Shown: in pieces, positions 25,262-33,876 of the stretch
How positions within the stretch are numbered: the first letter of the stretch is position 1
How the letters are laid out: each line of letters opens with the position of its first letter
Assembly: GCF_020103725.1 (NCBI RefSeq)
Contig: NZ_JAHXBG010000036.1
Coordinates: 44,138-108,137, forward strand
Length of the DNA: 64,000 nt
Source of the DNA: Hyalangium gracile
Lineage (GTDB): Bacteria; Myxococcota; Myxococcia; Myxococcales; Myxococcaceae
Reading direction: 5' to 3'
Made by a program: the position numbers and the translations under genes
Notes under the pieces: model-generated
Databases searched by the model: none
Told to the model about the DNA's origin: nothing
The model's input: the letters and a program-made list of their open reading frames with translations, nothing else

Positions 25262-26384
25262 ATGGCGAACGATACGATGGAGAAGATCGGTGCACTTCGC
25301 GAGCGCCTCCTGGCGCTCCGGGGGCATCTTTGACCTCGACCGCAAGCGGTCTCGCATCTCGCTGATCGAGCGTGACTCCACGCAGCCCAACTTCTGGGAC
25401 GACAACACCAAGGCGCAGGCGCTGCTGAAGGAGAAGTCCACGCTCGAGGCGAGCGTGGGGGCCTTCGACAAGGCGCTGCGCGGCCTGGATGACGCGCAGA
25501 CGCTGCTGGAGCTGGCCAAGGAGATGAGCGACGAGGCCAGCGCCCAGGAGGCCGAGGCCACGCTGCCGGCGCTGGAGGCGGAGGTGGCCAAGCTGGAACT
25601 GGCGCGGATGCTCTCCGGCGAGAACGACCGCAGCAACTGCTTCATGGACATCAACGCGGGCGCGGGCGGCACGGACAGCATGGACTGGGCCGCCATGCTG
25701 ATGCGCATGTACACCCGCTTCTGCGAGCAGCGCGGCTGGGAGGTGGAAGTCACCGACATGGTCGCGGGCGAGGAGGCGGGCTTCAAGAACGTCTCCCTGC
25801 ACATCAAGGGCGAGAACGCCTACGGCTACCTGAAGGCCGAGGTGGGGGTGCACCGGCTGGTGCGCATCAGCCCGTTCGACGCGAACGCGCGGCGGCAGAC
25901 GGCGTTTGCCTCGGTGGACGTGCACCCGGAGGTGGATGACTCGATCAAGATCGACATCCCCGAGAAGGACTACGAGCTGAAGTTCATCCGAGGCGGCGGC
26001 GCGGGCGGCCAGAAGGTGAACAAGACGTCGTCCACGGCGCAGCTGCGCCACCTGCCTACCGGCATCTTGATCACCTGCCAGACGGAGCGCTCGCAGTCGG
26101 CCAACAAGGACATGGCGTTCAAGATCCTGCGCGGGCGCCTGTACGAGCTGGAGCTCAAGAAGCGCGAGGCGGAGCGCGACGCGGCGGAGGCGCAGAAGAA
26201 GGACATCTCCTTCGGCTCGCAGATCCGCAGCTACGTGCTGGCGCCGTACCGCATGGTGAAGGATCTGCGCACGGGCGTGGAGACGGGCAATGTGGACGCG
26301 GTGCTGGACGGCGAGCTGGAGCAGTTCGTCACCGCGCAGCTGCTGGGGGTGAAGAACCCCAACCGCAACGCCTCGGTCGACTAA
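25262..26384 (+). CDS. prfB: Peptide chain release factor 2, programmed +1 frameshift
   Basis: The real protein has 373 residues and needs a +1 frameshift. ATG at 25262 opens 23 codons ending GGG CAT CTT, then TGA at 25331; skipping T25331 continues as DLDRKRSRISLIERD to the stop at 26384. The site, CTTTGAC with a G-rich Shine-Dalgarno-like CGGGGG just before it, matches the classic RF2 autoregulatory site, so low RF2 favours its own synthesis. Seen in the body: the anticodon-like SPF tripeptide at 203-205 and GGQ at 248-250 for peptide release at UGA and UAA. An open frame from 25290 with a different first 15 residues is not the real N-terminus. The start has GAGG 8 bases upstream. Confidence 0.97.
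25319..25334 (+). promoter_or_regulatory. RF2 programmed frameshift site
   Basis: CGG GGG CAT CTT TGA C: the slippery CTT codon followed by an in-frame UGA and C, with a G-rich anti-16S-like element 3 bases before the CTT. Both parts match the known bacterial prfB recoding signal, in which ribosomes paused at UGA shift +1 when RF2 is scarce. Confidence 0.95.
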
Positions 26385-26410
26385 CCACCGCCTCCCGGGG
26401 AGGTGCCCGT

Positions 26411-26473
26411 GTCGGGCCGGAGCGCCACCGACTGGTATGCTTGTCATACCAGTTGGCGGCAAGTCCGGCCGAC
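26411..26473. terminator. Nested inverted repeat between convergent prfB and protease genes
   Basis: The inner perfect stem is ACTGGTATG (26431-26439) and CATACCAGT (26445-26453) with a 5-base loop. An outer arm pairs GTCGGGCCGGA (26411-26421) with TCCGGCCGAC (26464-26473) with one bulge. It lies 27 bases after the prfB stop and 15 bases beyond the protease stop. No strong T-run on either strand. Most likely a bidirectional terminator or mRNA-stabilising hairpin for two converging transcripts. Confidence 0.6.
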
Positions 26474-26487
26474 CCCCTCTCCGGGCC

Positions 26488-29400
26488 TCAGTTCACCGTC
26501 ACGGAGATGGGCGCGGATGTCGTGACGTTCCCCGCGGCGTCATACGCCTTGACCGTCAGCGTGTGCCCCCCTCGCGTCTCGAGCAGCAGGTTCCAGCTCA
26601 TGCTGTAGGGGGCCGTGGTGTCGGTGCCGAGGACCGCGCCGTTGTCGTAGAACACCACCTGGGTGATGCCGACGTTGTCCGAGGCGCTGGCCTGGATGGT
26701 GGCGCTCCACGACAGCGACGCCCCGTTGGCGGGAGACGTGATGGCCACCGTGGGCGCGGCGTTGTCCACCGTCACCGTGCGGCTCGCGGACTGGGTGTGG
26801 TTGCCCGCCATGTCGTAGGCCCGTGCGGTGAGCGTGACGCTGCCATTGGCGCTGGTCGTCGTGTTCCAGCTCACGGAGTAGGGCGAGGTGGTGTCCGTGT
26901 CGATCAGCGTCCCGTTCACGTAGAACTCGACCTTGGCGACTCCCGAGGCGTCACTGGCGGTGGCGCTGGCCTGGACGGTTCCCCGAACCAGGGCACTTTG
27001 CGCTGGAGCGCTGATGGCCACCGTGGGGTGGGTGTTGTCCACGGTCACCCCCACCTCCGTCGAGGTGCCGACGTTGCCCAGGGTGTCATAGGCCTTCGCC
27101 GTGAGCGCATGGGCGCCGTCGGCCACGCTCAGGGTGCTCCAGGTCAGCGAATAGGGCGCGCTGGTGTCGGTGCCGAGCAGCGCCGCGCCGTCGTAGAACT
27201 CGACCTTGGTTACCCCGGTGGCGTCGCTGGCGGTGGCCTCGAGCACGGCACTTCCCCGGATGCGCATCCCCTGCGCGGGTGAAGTGAGCACCACGCTGGG
27301 AGCCGTGTTGTCGGCGGTCACCGCGACCGCGGCCGAGGTGCTGACATTGCCGGAGTTGTCGTAGGCCTTCGCGGTGAGCGAGTGCGCGCCATCCGTCGCG
27401 GTGGAGCTGTCCCAGCTCAGGGCGTAGGGCGCGCTGGAGTCGGTGCCGATCAGCGCCCCGTCCGCGTAGAACTCGACCTGCGTCACCGCCAGGTCGTCGG
27501 TGGCTGTCGCGGTCAGGGAGACCAGCCCTCGGACGCGTGCATTGCTGGTGGGCGCGGTGAGCGTCACCGTCGGAGCGACTTCCGCCGCGAAGGCCACGTC
27601 GTCCGCTTCGTCATCGGAGTGCCCACTGCACGTCACGTTGAAGGCGCTGTCTGGACCTCGGAACCGGGCGCGCACGGCCTGCAGGGAGCCCACGGGCAGG
27701 GTGTACTCCGCCGAGAACACCTGGAGGGGGTTTGTCCCGCTCGGCCGGAGCGTCGCGAAATAGGTCCACGAAGGCTGGGTGGCATTGCCCGTGTAATGCA
27801 GTTCGATCTCGCTCCAGGAGCCGGGCTGGATGGTGGCGTAGACCTCGACCCGGGCGCGCTGGCCTTGAGCGAGAGGCGCTCCGCTGATGCTGGACACCTT
27901 GATCCGGTCGACCTGCCCGTAAGGGGTGGGGTCGGTTCCATCGGCACAGGTCCCATTGATCGTGTTGGGCGAGGAGCTCTCCGACGAGTGCCGGCCCTTC
28001 ACCAGACCCGTGGTGTCGCAGAGGTTGCCAGGCGTGGCGCACCTCGGCACCCGAAGCGTGGCGTCGAACACGGCGCTGCCGGGCTGGCTCGAGGTCACCG
28101 TGACGGTGGTGCTCGTGGCCACGTTGTTCACCCCGTCATAGGCCTTGGCGGACAGGGCATGGCTTCCGTTCATCCACGAGCCGCTGTCCCAGCTCACGCT
28201 GAACGGAGCCGTGGAGTCGCTGGCGAGCAGCACGCCGTCCACGAAGAAGTCGACCCGGGCCACGCCCGTGTCGTCCGTGGTGTTCGCCTGGAGGGAGACC
28301 AGCCCCGCCACGGTGGCTCCGGGGGCCGGGGAGGTGATGGCGACGGTCGGGGCCGCGTTGTCGACCGTCACGCTGACCGCCTGCGAGGTGGCGATGTTGC
28401 CGTTCCTGTCCGTGGCGCGCGCGGTCAGCGTGTGGCTGCCGTTCGTCGCGGTCTTCGTGTCCCACGACAGGCCATAGGGCGCGGTGGTGTCCGTCGCCGT
28501 CGGTGTCCCGTCCACGAGGAGCTCGACCTGCGCCACGCCATAGGAGTCGGAGGCGTTCGCCGAGATCGTCGCGATGCCCCCGAGGACAGTGCCGCCCGCG
28601 GGCGAGGTGATCGAGACGGACGGGGGCGTGACGTCGACCGCGATGGTGATCACCACCGGCGCCGAGATCGCCGTGGTGCCGGCCACGTCATAGGCCTTGG
28701 CGGTCAGCGTGTGCTGGCCGAGCGGTTGGCCTCCCGTGCTCCACGCGTAGCTGAAGGGCGCGGTGGTGTCGGAGCCGATGAGCTGGGTGCCGGTGTAGAA
28801 CTCGACGCGACCGACGGCCTGGTTGTCCGTGGCATCCGCCGAGAGCATCACCGTCCCGTTCACCCTCGCGCCCGAGGCGGGAGCGGTGAGGGTGACCGTC
28901 GGCGGCGTCAGATCGTTGTCCGCCGTCACCGTCACGGGCGGCGAGATCGCCACGTTTCCGGCCAGGTCGCGGGTTCGGGCCGTCAGCGTGCGAGCGCCGT
29001 TCGGACGGTTCCGGGTGACCCAGTTCACGCTGTACGGGGCCGACGCATCCGAGCCGATCAAGATGTCGTCTTCATAGAAGTCCACGGCCACCACGCCGAA
29101 GTTGTCGGTGGCCGAAGCCGTCACCGTGACGGTGCCCGACACCGTGGTGCCGCTGGCCGGAGCGGTGAGCGCCACCTGCGGCGGGACGGAGTCCGTCTCC
29201 TGGCCGACCGCGAAGGCCAGATCGTCGCGATCGGTGTAGTCCTTCTCGTACTCCATGTTGCAAGGCCCGAGGCCCGCGCCAGGTCGGAAGACGGCGCGCA
29301 CGGCCTGCAGGCCCCCTGCGGGGAGGAGGTAGTCCACCGAGAGCGTATGGGCCCGCTCGCCAGGGGGCTGGAGGGTGGCGAGGTGTGTCCACGAGGGCTG

Positions 29401-31360
29401 GGTCGCATCCGCCGTGACGTACAGGTCCAGGAAGTTGAAGGAGTGATAGGGGGCCTTGAAGGCCCACACGTCGACCTCGATCCGGACCTGCTTTCCAGCA
29501 GCCAGGGCGGTGCCATCCTGCCGGATCACCCGGATCCGCTCGATGGACTCGTCATACTGATAGCTCCCGAGGGCGCCGTCGGGGCATGCGTCCAGCGTGT
29601 TGGGGGCATTGCGCTCGGGGCCGAGCCGCGCCCGTCCCCGGAGCAGGGTGGCGGTGTCGCAGCGAGCTTCCCCGGCATCGCACCGAGGCGCCTTCAACAC
29701 CGCATCGTAGTGTGCGAGGCCCGGGTTGTACGTCTCCACGGTGATGGTCCCGCTGGCCGTCGAGTTGCCTCCCACGTCGCCGACGCTGGCCCTCAACGTG
29801 TGGCTGCCGTTGAACACGCTCGTGGTGTCCCAGGAGAATTCGTACGGAGCCGTCGTGTCGACGAAGACGCGATCGTCGTCCACGTAGAACACCACGCCTG
29901 AAACGGCCCTGTCGTCGCTGGCGGCTACCGCGAAGGAGACCGTCCCGCTCAAGCTCTCCCCGTGGGTGGGGGAGGTGAGTGCGATCTGCGGAGGGGAGTA
30001 GTCGTTGTCCACGAGCACGGTCACCGTGGCCTCCTCGGAGACGTTACCGGCCGCGTCATGGGCCGTGGCGCTGAAGACGTGCGGGCCGTTGGGCACCGTT
30101 CGGGTGTCCCAGGTCGTGATGCGCACCTCGTTGTAGAAGGTGGAGTACAAGGTTCCGTCCAGTCGGAGCTCGATGCGAAACACGCCCTTGTTGTCGCTGG
30201 CACTGACCGCAACCGTGATCTCCTGGTTGACGGTCGCGCCGGTACTCGGCGTAGTGAAGGACACCTGGGGCGGCTCGTGATCGTTGTCGACGACGACCTG
30301 GAACGGGGCCGAGGTGGTGGCGTGTCCAGCGGCGTCATACGCCCGAGCGGTGAGGGTGCGGGGACCGTTGGAATGAGGGCGGCTGTCCCAGTACATCGTG
30401 TAGGGAGGCTGGTAGTCGGTTCCGACCAGGGTGCCGTCGGCGTACAGCTCCACGCGCTGCACCCCGAAGTCGTCGCTCGCGCTCATGGCGAGGTAGACAG
30501 TGCCCGTCATGGTCGGAGTGCCCGTGGGATGGACGATGCTCACGCTGGGGGGCGTGGAGTCCGTCTCCGCCGGGCCCACCGTGATGAGCAGGTCGTCATG
30601 GTCGGTGAGGGAGCCCGGGTTACACGCTGAGGCATTGCCAGCACCCGATCGGTACACGCCTCGGAGGATGTGCTGCCCGCTCGTCGGCAGCAGGTACGTG
30701 GTCGACAGGACTCGGGGGCCCATGTCGCCCGCCGGCAGGGTCTCGATGAGGGTCCAGCTCGGGTTGCTCGGGTTGGTGGCCACGTAGAGGTCCAGGAACT
30801 CGTCAGAGGGGTTCGCGCTCCCGGAGACCGTGGCCTCGACCTTCACCTGCTTGCCCGGAATGAACGGCGTGCCGTCAGCGCGCGAGACGACGAGCCGCTC
30901 CAGCGAGGGGCTGCTGCGGTATGTGCCCCCCGTCCCATCCAGGCAGGAGCCGCCCACCGTGTTGGGGGAGTTCACCTCGGGACCCACGCTCCCGCGTCCC
31001 TCCAGCAGCCCCACCGAGTCACAGCGGCTGCCCACGCTCGAGCAGGCCGGCACACCCCAGGTGGCATCGAACGTCGCGTTCCCGGCGTTCTGGATCGTCA
31101 CGCTCACCGGAGCGCTCACCGCCTGGTTGCAGTTCATGTCGGACGCCCTGGCCGTGAGCACCGCCGAGCCGTTGCTGCTCGTGGTGCTGTTCCAGGCCAG
31201 CGAATAGGGAGGCGAAGTCACCAGGCCAATCGAGCGGCCGCCGAGGAAGAACTCCACCCTCCCCACCGCGGAGTTGTCCGCCGCGGTGGCCGTCAGGGTC
31301 ACCGTGCCGCTCAGGAGCGCGCCGGAGGAGGGCGCGGTGAGGACGACCTGGGGCGGAGTC
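26488..31360 (-). repeat. Coding array of 12 Ig-like repeats and three Cys-containing modules
   Basis: This part of the protease gene encodes repeats in the order 1 Ig, module, 3 Ig, module, 4 Ig, module, 4 Ig. Each Ig unit is about 90 residues with a core like VEFYxDGxLIGxDTxAPYSxxW and a closing HxLTAKAYDxxGN. Each module is about 150-170 residues with a pattern xPxC...C(D)S/T..L..GR and LDLYVxxxxxxPSW. Confidence 0.8.
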
Positions 31361-32592
31361 GAGTCGCTGCCGGTGCAGGTCTGCGCATACAGCAGGGCAC
31401 TGGTCGTGTTGGCGCCGGGCCAGGCGACCGCGCCCGGCGTCGCCTGGGCGAGGAGCTCGGCCTTGAGCTGCGCTGGAGTCGCCTGAGGGTGGCGCTCCAG
31501 CAGGAGTGCCGCCACGCCGGCCACGTGCGCGCTCGCGATCGAGGTGCCCTGGACACTGCCCCAGTAGAAGTCATCGCTGCTCGAGGCGGAGGTGATGTCC
31601 TGGCCCGGCGCGAAGAGGTCCACGCACGGTCCGTAGTTGGAGAAGTCGGCTCGCGCGTCCAGGTACTCGGCGCTCGCCCCGACCACCAGCGGAGAGGAGG
31701 CCGTCCGCGCGGGAAACAGGGAGCAGGCGTCCCGGTTCTGGTTGCCCGCGGCGACCACATAGAAGACACCGGCGTTGATGGAGCGGGTGATCGCGTCATT
31801 GACCGAAATCAGCAGCTCGCCCCCCAGGCTCAGGTTGGCCACCGCGGGCTTCACGTGGTGGGCGGTGACCCACTCGATGCCGGCGATCAGCCAGGAGGCG
31901 CTGCCAGCGCCCTGGCAGTTCAGCACCCGCACCGAGTGCAACGTCACGCCCTTGGCCACGCCATACTTCGTGCCGCCGATCGTTGCCGCCACGGCCGTGC
32001 CGTGGAGTCCGCAGCCCTGCGGTGGGACGGTGTCCCCAAAGAAGGTGAAGCCTTCGCTCGCGCGCCCGCCGAAGTCGGAGTGGGTGAGGCGGACGCCCGA
32101 GTCGAGGACATAGACGTGAACGCCACTCCCGGTGGCGGTGTAGCGGTACTCATCATTCAGCGGCTGAGCCCGCTGATCGATGCGGTCGAGCCCCCAGGAC
32201 GGGTTGGACTGCGTGGCCATGGCGGAGATCTCTCCGTCCTCCTCCACGTAGCGCACGCGCGGGTCGTTGCTCAGCGCCCGCGCGGAGGCCTCCGTCATCG
32301 TCGCGGAGAAGCCCTGGAGGGCCTGGGAGTAGACGAACTCCACGGTGGCGCCGTGCGGCTCGGAGAGCTCCCTCGCGAGCGTCTCCACCTGGGCTCCGGC
32401 GACGGCCTGCTCGTCCAGGACGACGATGTACCGGCCCGGCACGGCCCTCTCCGTCTTCATCAGCCGGGTGCCGGCGACGAAGGACTTCACCGTCCGCTTC
32501 GCCGTGTCGGCCTCGGTCCTACGGTCGACGGAAGCTGGCTCGCAGGAGGCGAGTACGAGTCCAGCCACGAGCAGCGTCACCAGGTTCCGCAT
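26488..32592 (-). CDS. Subtilisin-like (S8) protease lipoprotein with Ig-like repeat tail
   Basis: The protein has 2034 residues. The signal ends in a perfect lipobox LASC (Cys17), so it should be lipid-anchored. An inhibitor I9-type propeptide (about 53-125, GRYIVVLDEQ) precedes a proteinase K-like S8 domain (about 130-410) with Asp164 in VLDSGV, His197 in HGTAVAA, Asn284 in AAGNQN and Ser351 in GTSIASAHVAG: all catalytic residues are present. The remaining 1600 residues are 12 Ig-like repeats of about 90 residues and three copies of a Cys-containing module (FDAT..VPxC...LDLYV...PSW). AGGGAG lies 4 bases before the ATG. Likely a surface-anchored protease whose long stalk holds or positions the enzyme. 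Myxobacteria are predators that secrete many proteases; a role in prey lysis is an inference only. Divergent from the ECF sigma gene. Confidence 0.93.
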   Translation of the reverse strand: MRNLVTLLVAGLVLASCEPASVDRRTEADTAKRTVKSFVAGTRLMKTERAVPGRYIVVLDEQAVAGAQVETLARELSEPHGATVEFVYSQALQGFSATMTEASARALSNDPRVRYVEEDGEISAMATQSNPSWGLDRIDQRAQPLNDEYRYTATGSGVHVYVLDSGVRLTHSDFGGRASEGFTFFGDTVPPQGCGLHGTAVAATIGGTKYGVAKGVTLHSVRVLNCQGAGSASWLIAGIEWVTAHHVKPAVANLSLGGELLISVNDAITRSINAGVFYVVAAGNQNRDACSLFPARTASSPLVVGASAEYLDARADFSNYGPCVDLFAPGQDITSASSSDDFYWGSVQGTSIASAHVAGVAALLLERHPQATPAQLKAELLAQATPGAVAWPGANTTSALLYAQTCTGSDSTPPQVVLTAPSSGALLSGTVTLTATAADNSAVGRVEFFLGGRSIGLVTSPPYSLAWNSTTSSNGSAVLTARASDMNCNQAVSAPVSVTIQNAGNATFDATWGVPACSSVGSRCDSVGLLEGRGSVGPEVNSPNTVGGSCLDGTGGTYRSSPSLERLVVSRADGTPFIPGKQVKVEATVSGSANPSDEFLDLYVATNPSNPSWTLIETLPAGDMGPRVLSTTYLLPTSGQHILRGVYRSGAGNASACNPGSLTDHDDLLITVGPAETDSTPPSVSIVHPTGTPTMTGTVYLAMSASDDFGVQRVELYADGTLVGTDYQPPYTMYWDSRPHSNGPRTLTARAYDAAGHATTSAPFQVVVDNDHEPPQVSFTTPSTGATVNQEITVAVSASDNKGVFRIELRLDGTLYSTFYNEVRITTWDTRTVPNGPHVFSATAHDAAGNVSEEATVTVLVDNDYSPPQIALTSPTHGESLSGTVSFAVAASDDRAVSGVVFYVDDDRVFVDTTAPYEFSWDTTSVFNGSHTLRASVGDVGGNSTASGTITVETYNPGLAHYDAVLKAPRCDAGEARCDTATLLRGRARLGPERNAPNTLDACPDGALGSYQYDESIERIRVIRQDGTALAAGKQVRIEVDVWAFKAPYHSFNFLDLYVTADATQPSWTHLATLQPPGERAHTLSVDYLLPAGGLQAVRAVFRPGAGLGPCNMEYEKDYTDRDDLAFAVGQETDSVPPQVALTAPASGTTVSGTVTVTASATDNFGVVAVDFYEDDILIGSDASAPYSVNWVTRNRPNGARTLTARTRDLAGNVAISPPVTVTADNDLTPPTVTLTAPASGARVNGTVMLSADATDNQAVGRVEFYTGTQLIGSDTTAPFSYAWSTGGQPLGQHTLTAKAYDVAGTTAISAPVVITIAVDVTPPSVSITSPAGGTVLGGIATISANASDSYGVAQVELLVDGTPTATDTTAPYGLSWDTKTATNGSHTLTARATDRNGNIATSQAVSVTVDNAAPTVAITSPAPGATVAGLVSLQANTTDDTGVARVDFFVDGVLLASDSTAPFSVSWDSGSWMNGSHALSAKAYDGVNNVATSTTVTVTSSQPGSAVFDATLRVPRCATPGNLCDTTGLVKGRHSSESSSPNTINGTCADGTDPTPYGQVDRIKVSSISGAPLAQGQRARVEVYATIQPGSWSEIELHYTGNATQPSWTYFATLRPSGTNPLQVFSAEYTLPVGSLQAVRARFRGPDSAFNVTCSGHSDDEADDVAFAAEVAPTVTLTAPTSNARVRGLVSLTATATDDLAVTQVEFYADGALIGTDSSAPYALSWDSSTATDGAHSLTAKAYDNSGNVSTSAAVAVTADNTAPSVVLTSPAQGMRIRGSAVLEATASDATGVTKVEFYDGAALLGTDTSAPYSLTWSTLSVADGAHALTAKAYDTLGNVGTSTEVGVTVDNTHPTVAISAPAQSALVRGTVQASATASDASGVAKVEFYVNGTLIDTDTTSPYSVSWNTTTSANGSVTLTARAYDMAGNHTQSASRTVTVDNAAPTVAITSPANGASLSWSATIQASASDNVGITQVVFYDNGAVLGTDTTAPYSMSWNLLLETRGGHTLTVKAYDAAGNVTTSAPISVTVN

Positions 32593-32779
32593 GGAGCTCC
32601 CTCAGGGAGGAGAGGTCTGTTTCCTGGTGAATTGAAGAAATCCCGGGTAGCTGGATCACCCAGGGTGAAGAAGACGCGGGAACCTCCTGGGCGGGCGGGT
32701 GTCCAAGGGGCGGCGGGGTGCTGGAGCCGCTGTAGTAGGCTCGGAGGGGCACCCGGGAAGCGGGCTGCGGGAGGTACGG

Positions 32780-33409
32780 GTGGCTGCGAGCGAAGTGCTC
32801 GACATCGCACGGGAGGCAGGGGTGAGCGCCGGGGCTCCGGAAGCTCAGAGCGAGCGCGTGCTCCTGTCGCGGCTGCGCCGGGGCGAGCCCGAGGCCTTCG
32901 AGGTGCTCGTGCGCGAGCACCAGGACCGCGTCTTCGACTTCTGCGTCCGCATGGTGGGAGACCGCGAGGAGGCGCACGATCTCGTCCAGGAGATCTTCGT
33001 CAGCGTCCACCAGAACCTGGGCAAGTTCCGCGAGGACGCGAAGCTCTCCACGTGGATCTTCCGCATCAGCAAGAACCAGTGCATCAACCGCCTCAAGTAC
33101 CTGAAACGCCGAGGCCGAGGGCGCTCGGACGAGTACGAGGAGGTGGGTGAAGATGCGCTCTCGGGCGCGCTTGGCGCACCACCCACCCCGGATGCGGCGT
33201 TGGAGTCGGCGCGGGAGCGGGCGCGGGTGCAGTGGGCGATCTCCCAGCTGGAGCCGGACGCGCGGATGCTGGTGGCGCTGCGAGACATCGAAGGGCTCAG
33301 CTACGAGGAGATCATCGAGATCACGGAGCTGCCGGAGGGCACGGTGAAGAGCCGGCTCCACCGGGCGCGGGAGAAGCTGGCGGATCTGCTGGGACGGCTT
33401 GAGGAATGA
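32780..33409 (+). CDS. ECF-type RNA polymerase sigma factor
   Basis: The protein has 209 residues from GTG at 32780, chosen because GGGAGG lies 5 bases upstream; the frame is open to 32699 without a site. Sigma region 2 (about 30-100) has FEVLVREHQDRVFDFCVRMV, DREEAHDLVQEIFVSV and FREDAKLSTWIFRISKN; region 4 (about 145-205) has LPEGTVKSRLHRAREKL with a helix-turn-helix for -35 binding. It belongs with the RpoE-like ECF group. The anti-sigma gene begins within its stop codon (ATGA), so the two are translationally coupled. Which promoters it reads is unknown; the divergent neighbour is the large surface protease. Confidence 0.93.
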   Translation: MAASEVLDIAREAGVSAGAPEAQSERVLLSRLRRGEPEAFEVLVREHQDRVFDFCVRMVGDREEAHDLVQEIFVSVHQNLGKFREDAKLSTWIFRISKNQCINRLKYLKRRGRGRSDEYEEVGEDALSGALGAPPTPDAALESARERARVQWAISQLEPDARMLVALRDIEGLSYEEIIEITELPEGTVKSRLHRAREKLADLLGRLEE

Positions 33410-33789
33410 GTGGGATTCAGCGGAGACTGATGGACGTGGAACCCCAACTGAACCATCTGGAAGCGAGGGCCCTCTTCTTCGCGCTGGCGGACGAGGAGCT
33501 GCCGGAGCCGCAGGCGAAGGCGGTCCGCACGCACCTGGACGGCTGCGACGAGTGCCGGGCCGGGTGGGATCGCTACGCGAGGACGGTGCAGCGGGTTCGC
33601 AAGGTGGAGCGGGAGAAGGCTCCACCGGTGATGGCCTCGCTGGTGATGACGCGGGTGAAGCGCGAGCGGCGGTTCGGCCTGCGCAAGCTGCACCTGGCGC
33701 ACACCTACCACCGCTTCCCGGTGGAGATCCTCATCCCGCTGCTGCTGGCGGCGGCGGTGGCGGCCTTCCTGGTGATGTCGGCCCCGTAG
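33406..33789 (+). CDS. Zinc-finger membrane anti-sigma factor
   Basis: The protein has 127 residues and overlaps the sigma gene by 4 bases. The ZAS-type motif H-x3-C-x2-C is visible in THLDGCDECRAGW (about residues 46-58), the site that binds zinc and holds ECF sigma factors. A C-terminal membrane helix (ILIPLLLAAAVAAFLVM) would place the N-terminus in the cytoplasm, with only two or three residues outside. With so little outside the membrane, it cannot sense periplasmic signals by itself; release may depend on redox change at zinc or a partner protein. Confidence 0.88.
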   Translation: MSGIQRRLMDVEPQLNHLEARALFFALADEELPEPQAKAVRTHLDGCDECRAGWDRYARTVQRVRKVEREKAPPVMASLVMTRVKRERRFGLRKLHLAHTYHRFPVEILIPLLLAAAVAAFLVMSAP

Positions 33790-33813
33790 CGGCGGTGGCT
33801 CCCCCCGGAAACG

Positions 33814-33850
33814 ACTTCGTGGAGGCGCGCCGGGCACGCCCCCACGAAGT
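33814..33850. terminator. Bidirectional hairpin between convergent genes
   Basis: ACTTCGTGG (33814-33822) pairs perfectly with CCACGAAGT (33842-33850), with an inner GGCG/CGCC stem. It lies between the anti-sigma stop (33789) and the lipoprotein stop (33877). A likely shared transcription end; there are no long T-runs. Confidence 0.55.
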
Positions 33851-33876
33851 GTTGTTCAGCGCTTCAGCGGCCTGGC

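Noticed and set aside
25290..26384. prfB starting at 25290, or prfB broken by a frameshift error
   Set aside because: The upstream 23 codons plus CTTTGAC match the known programmed recoding site, so the shift is real biology.
27382..29901. 839-residue plus-strand open frame
   Set aside because: Antisense to the Ig-repeat tail of the S8 protease.
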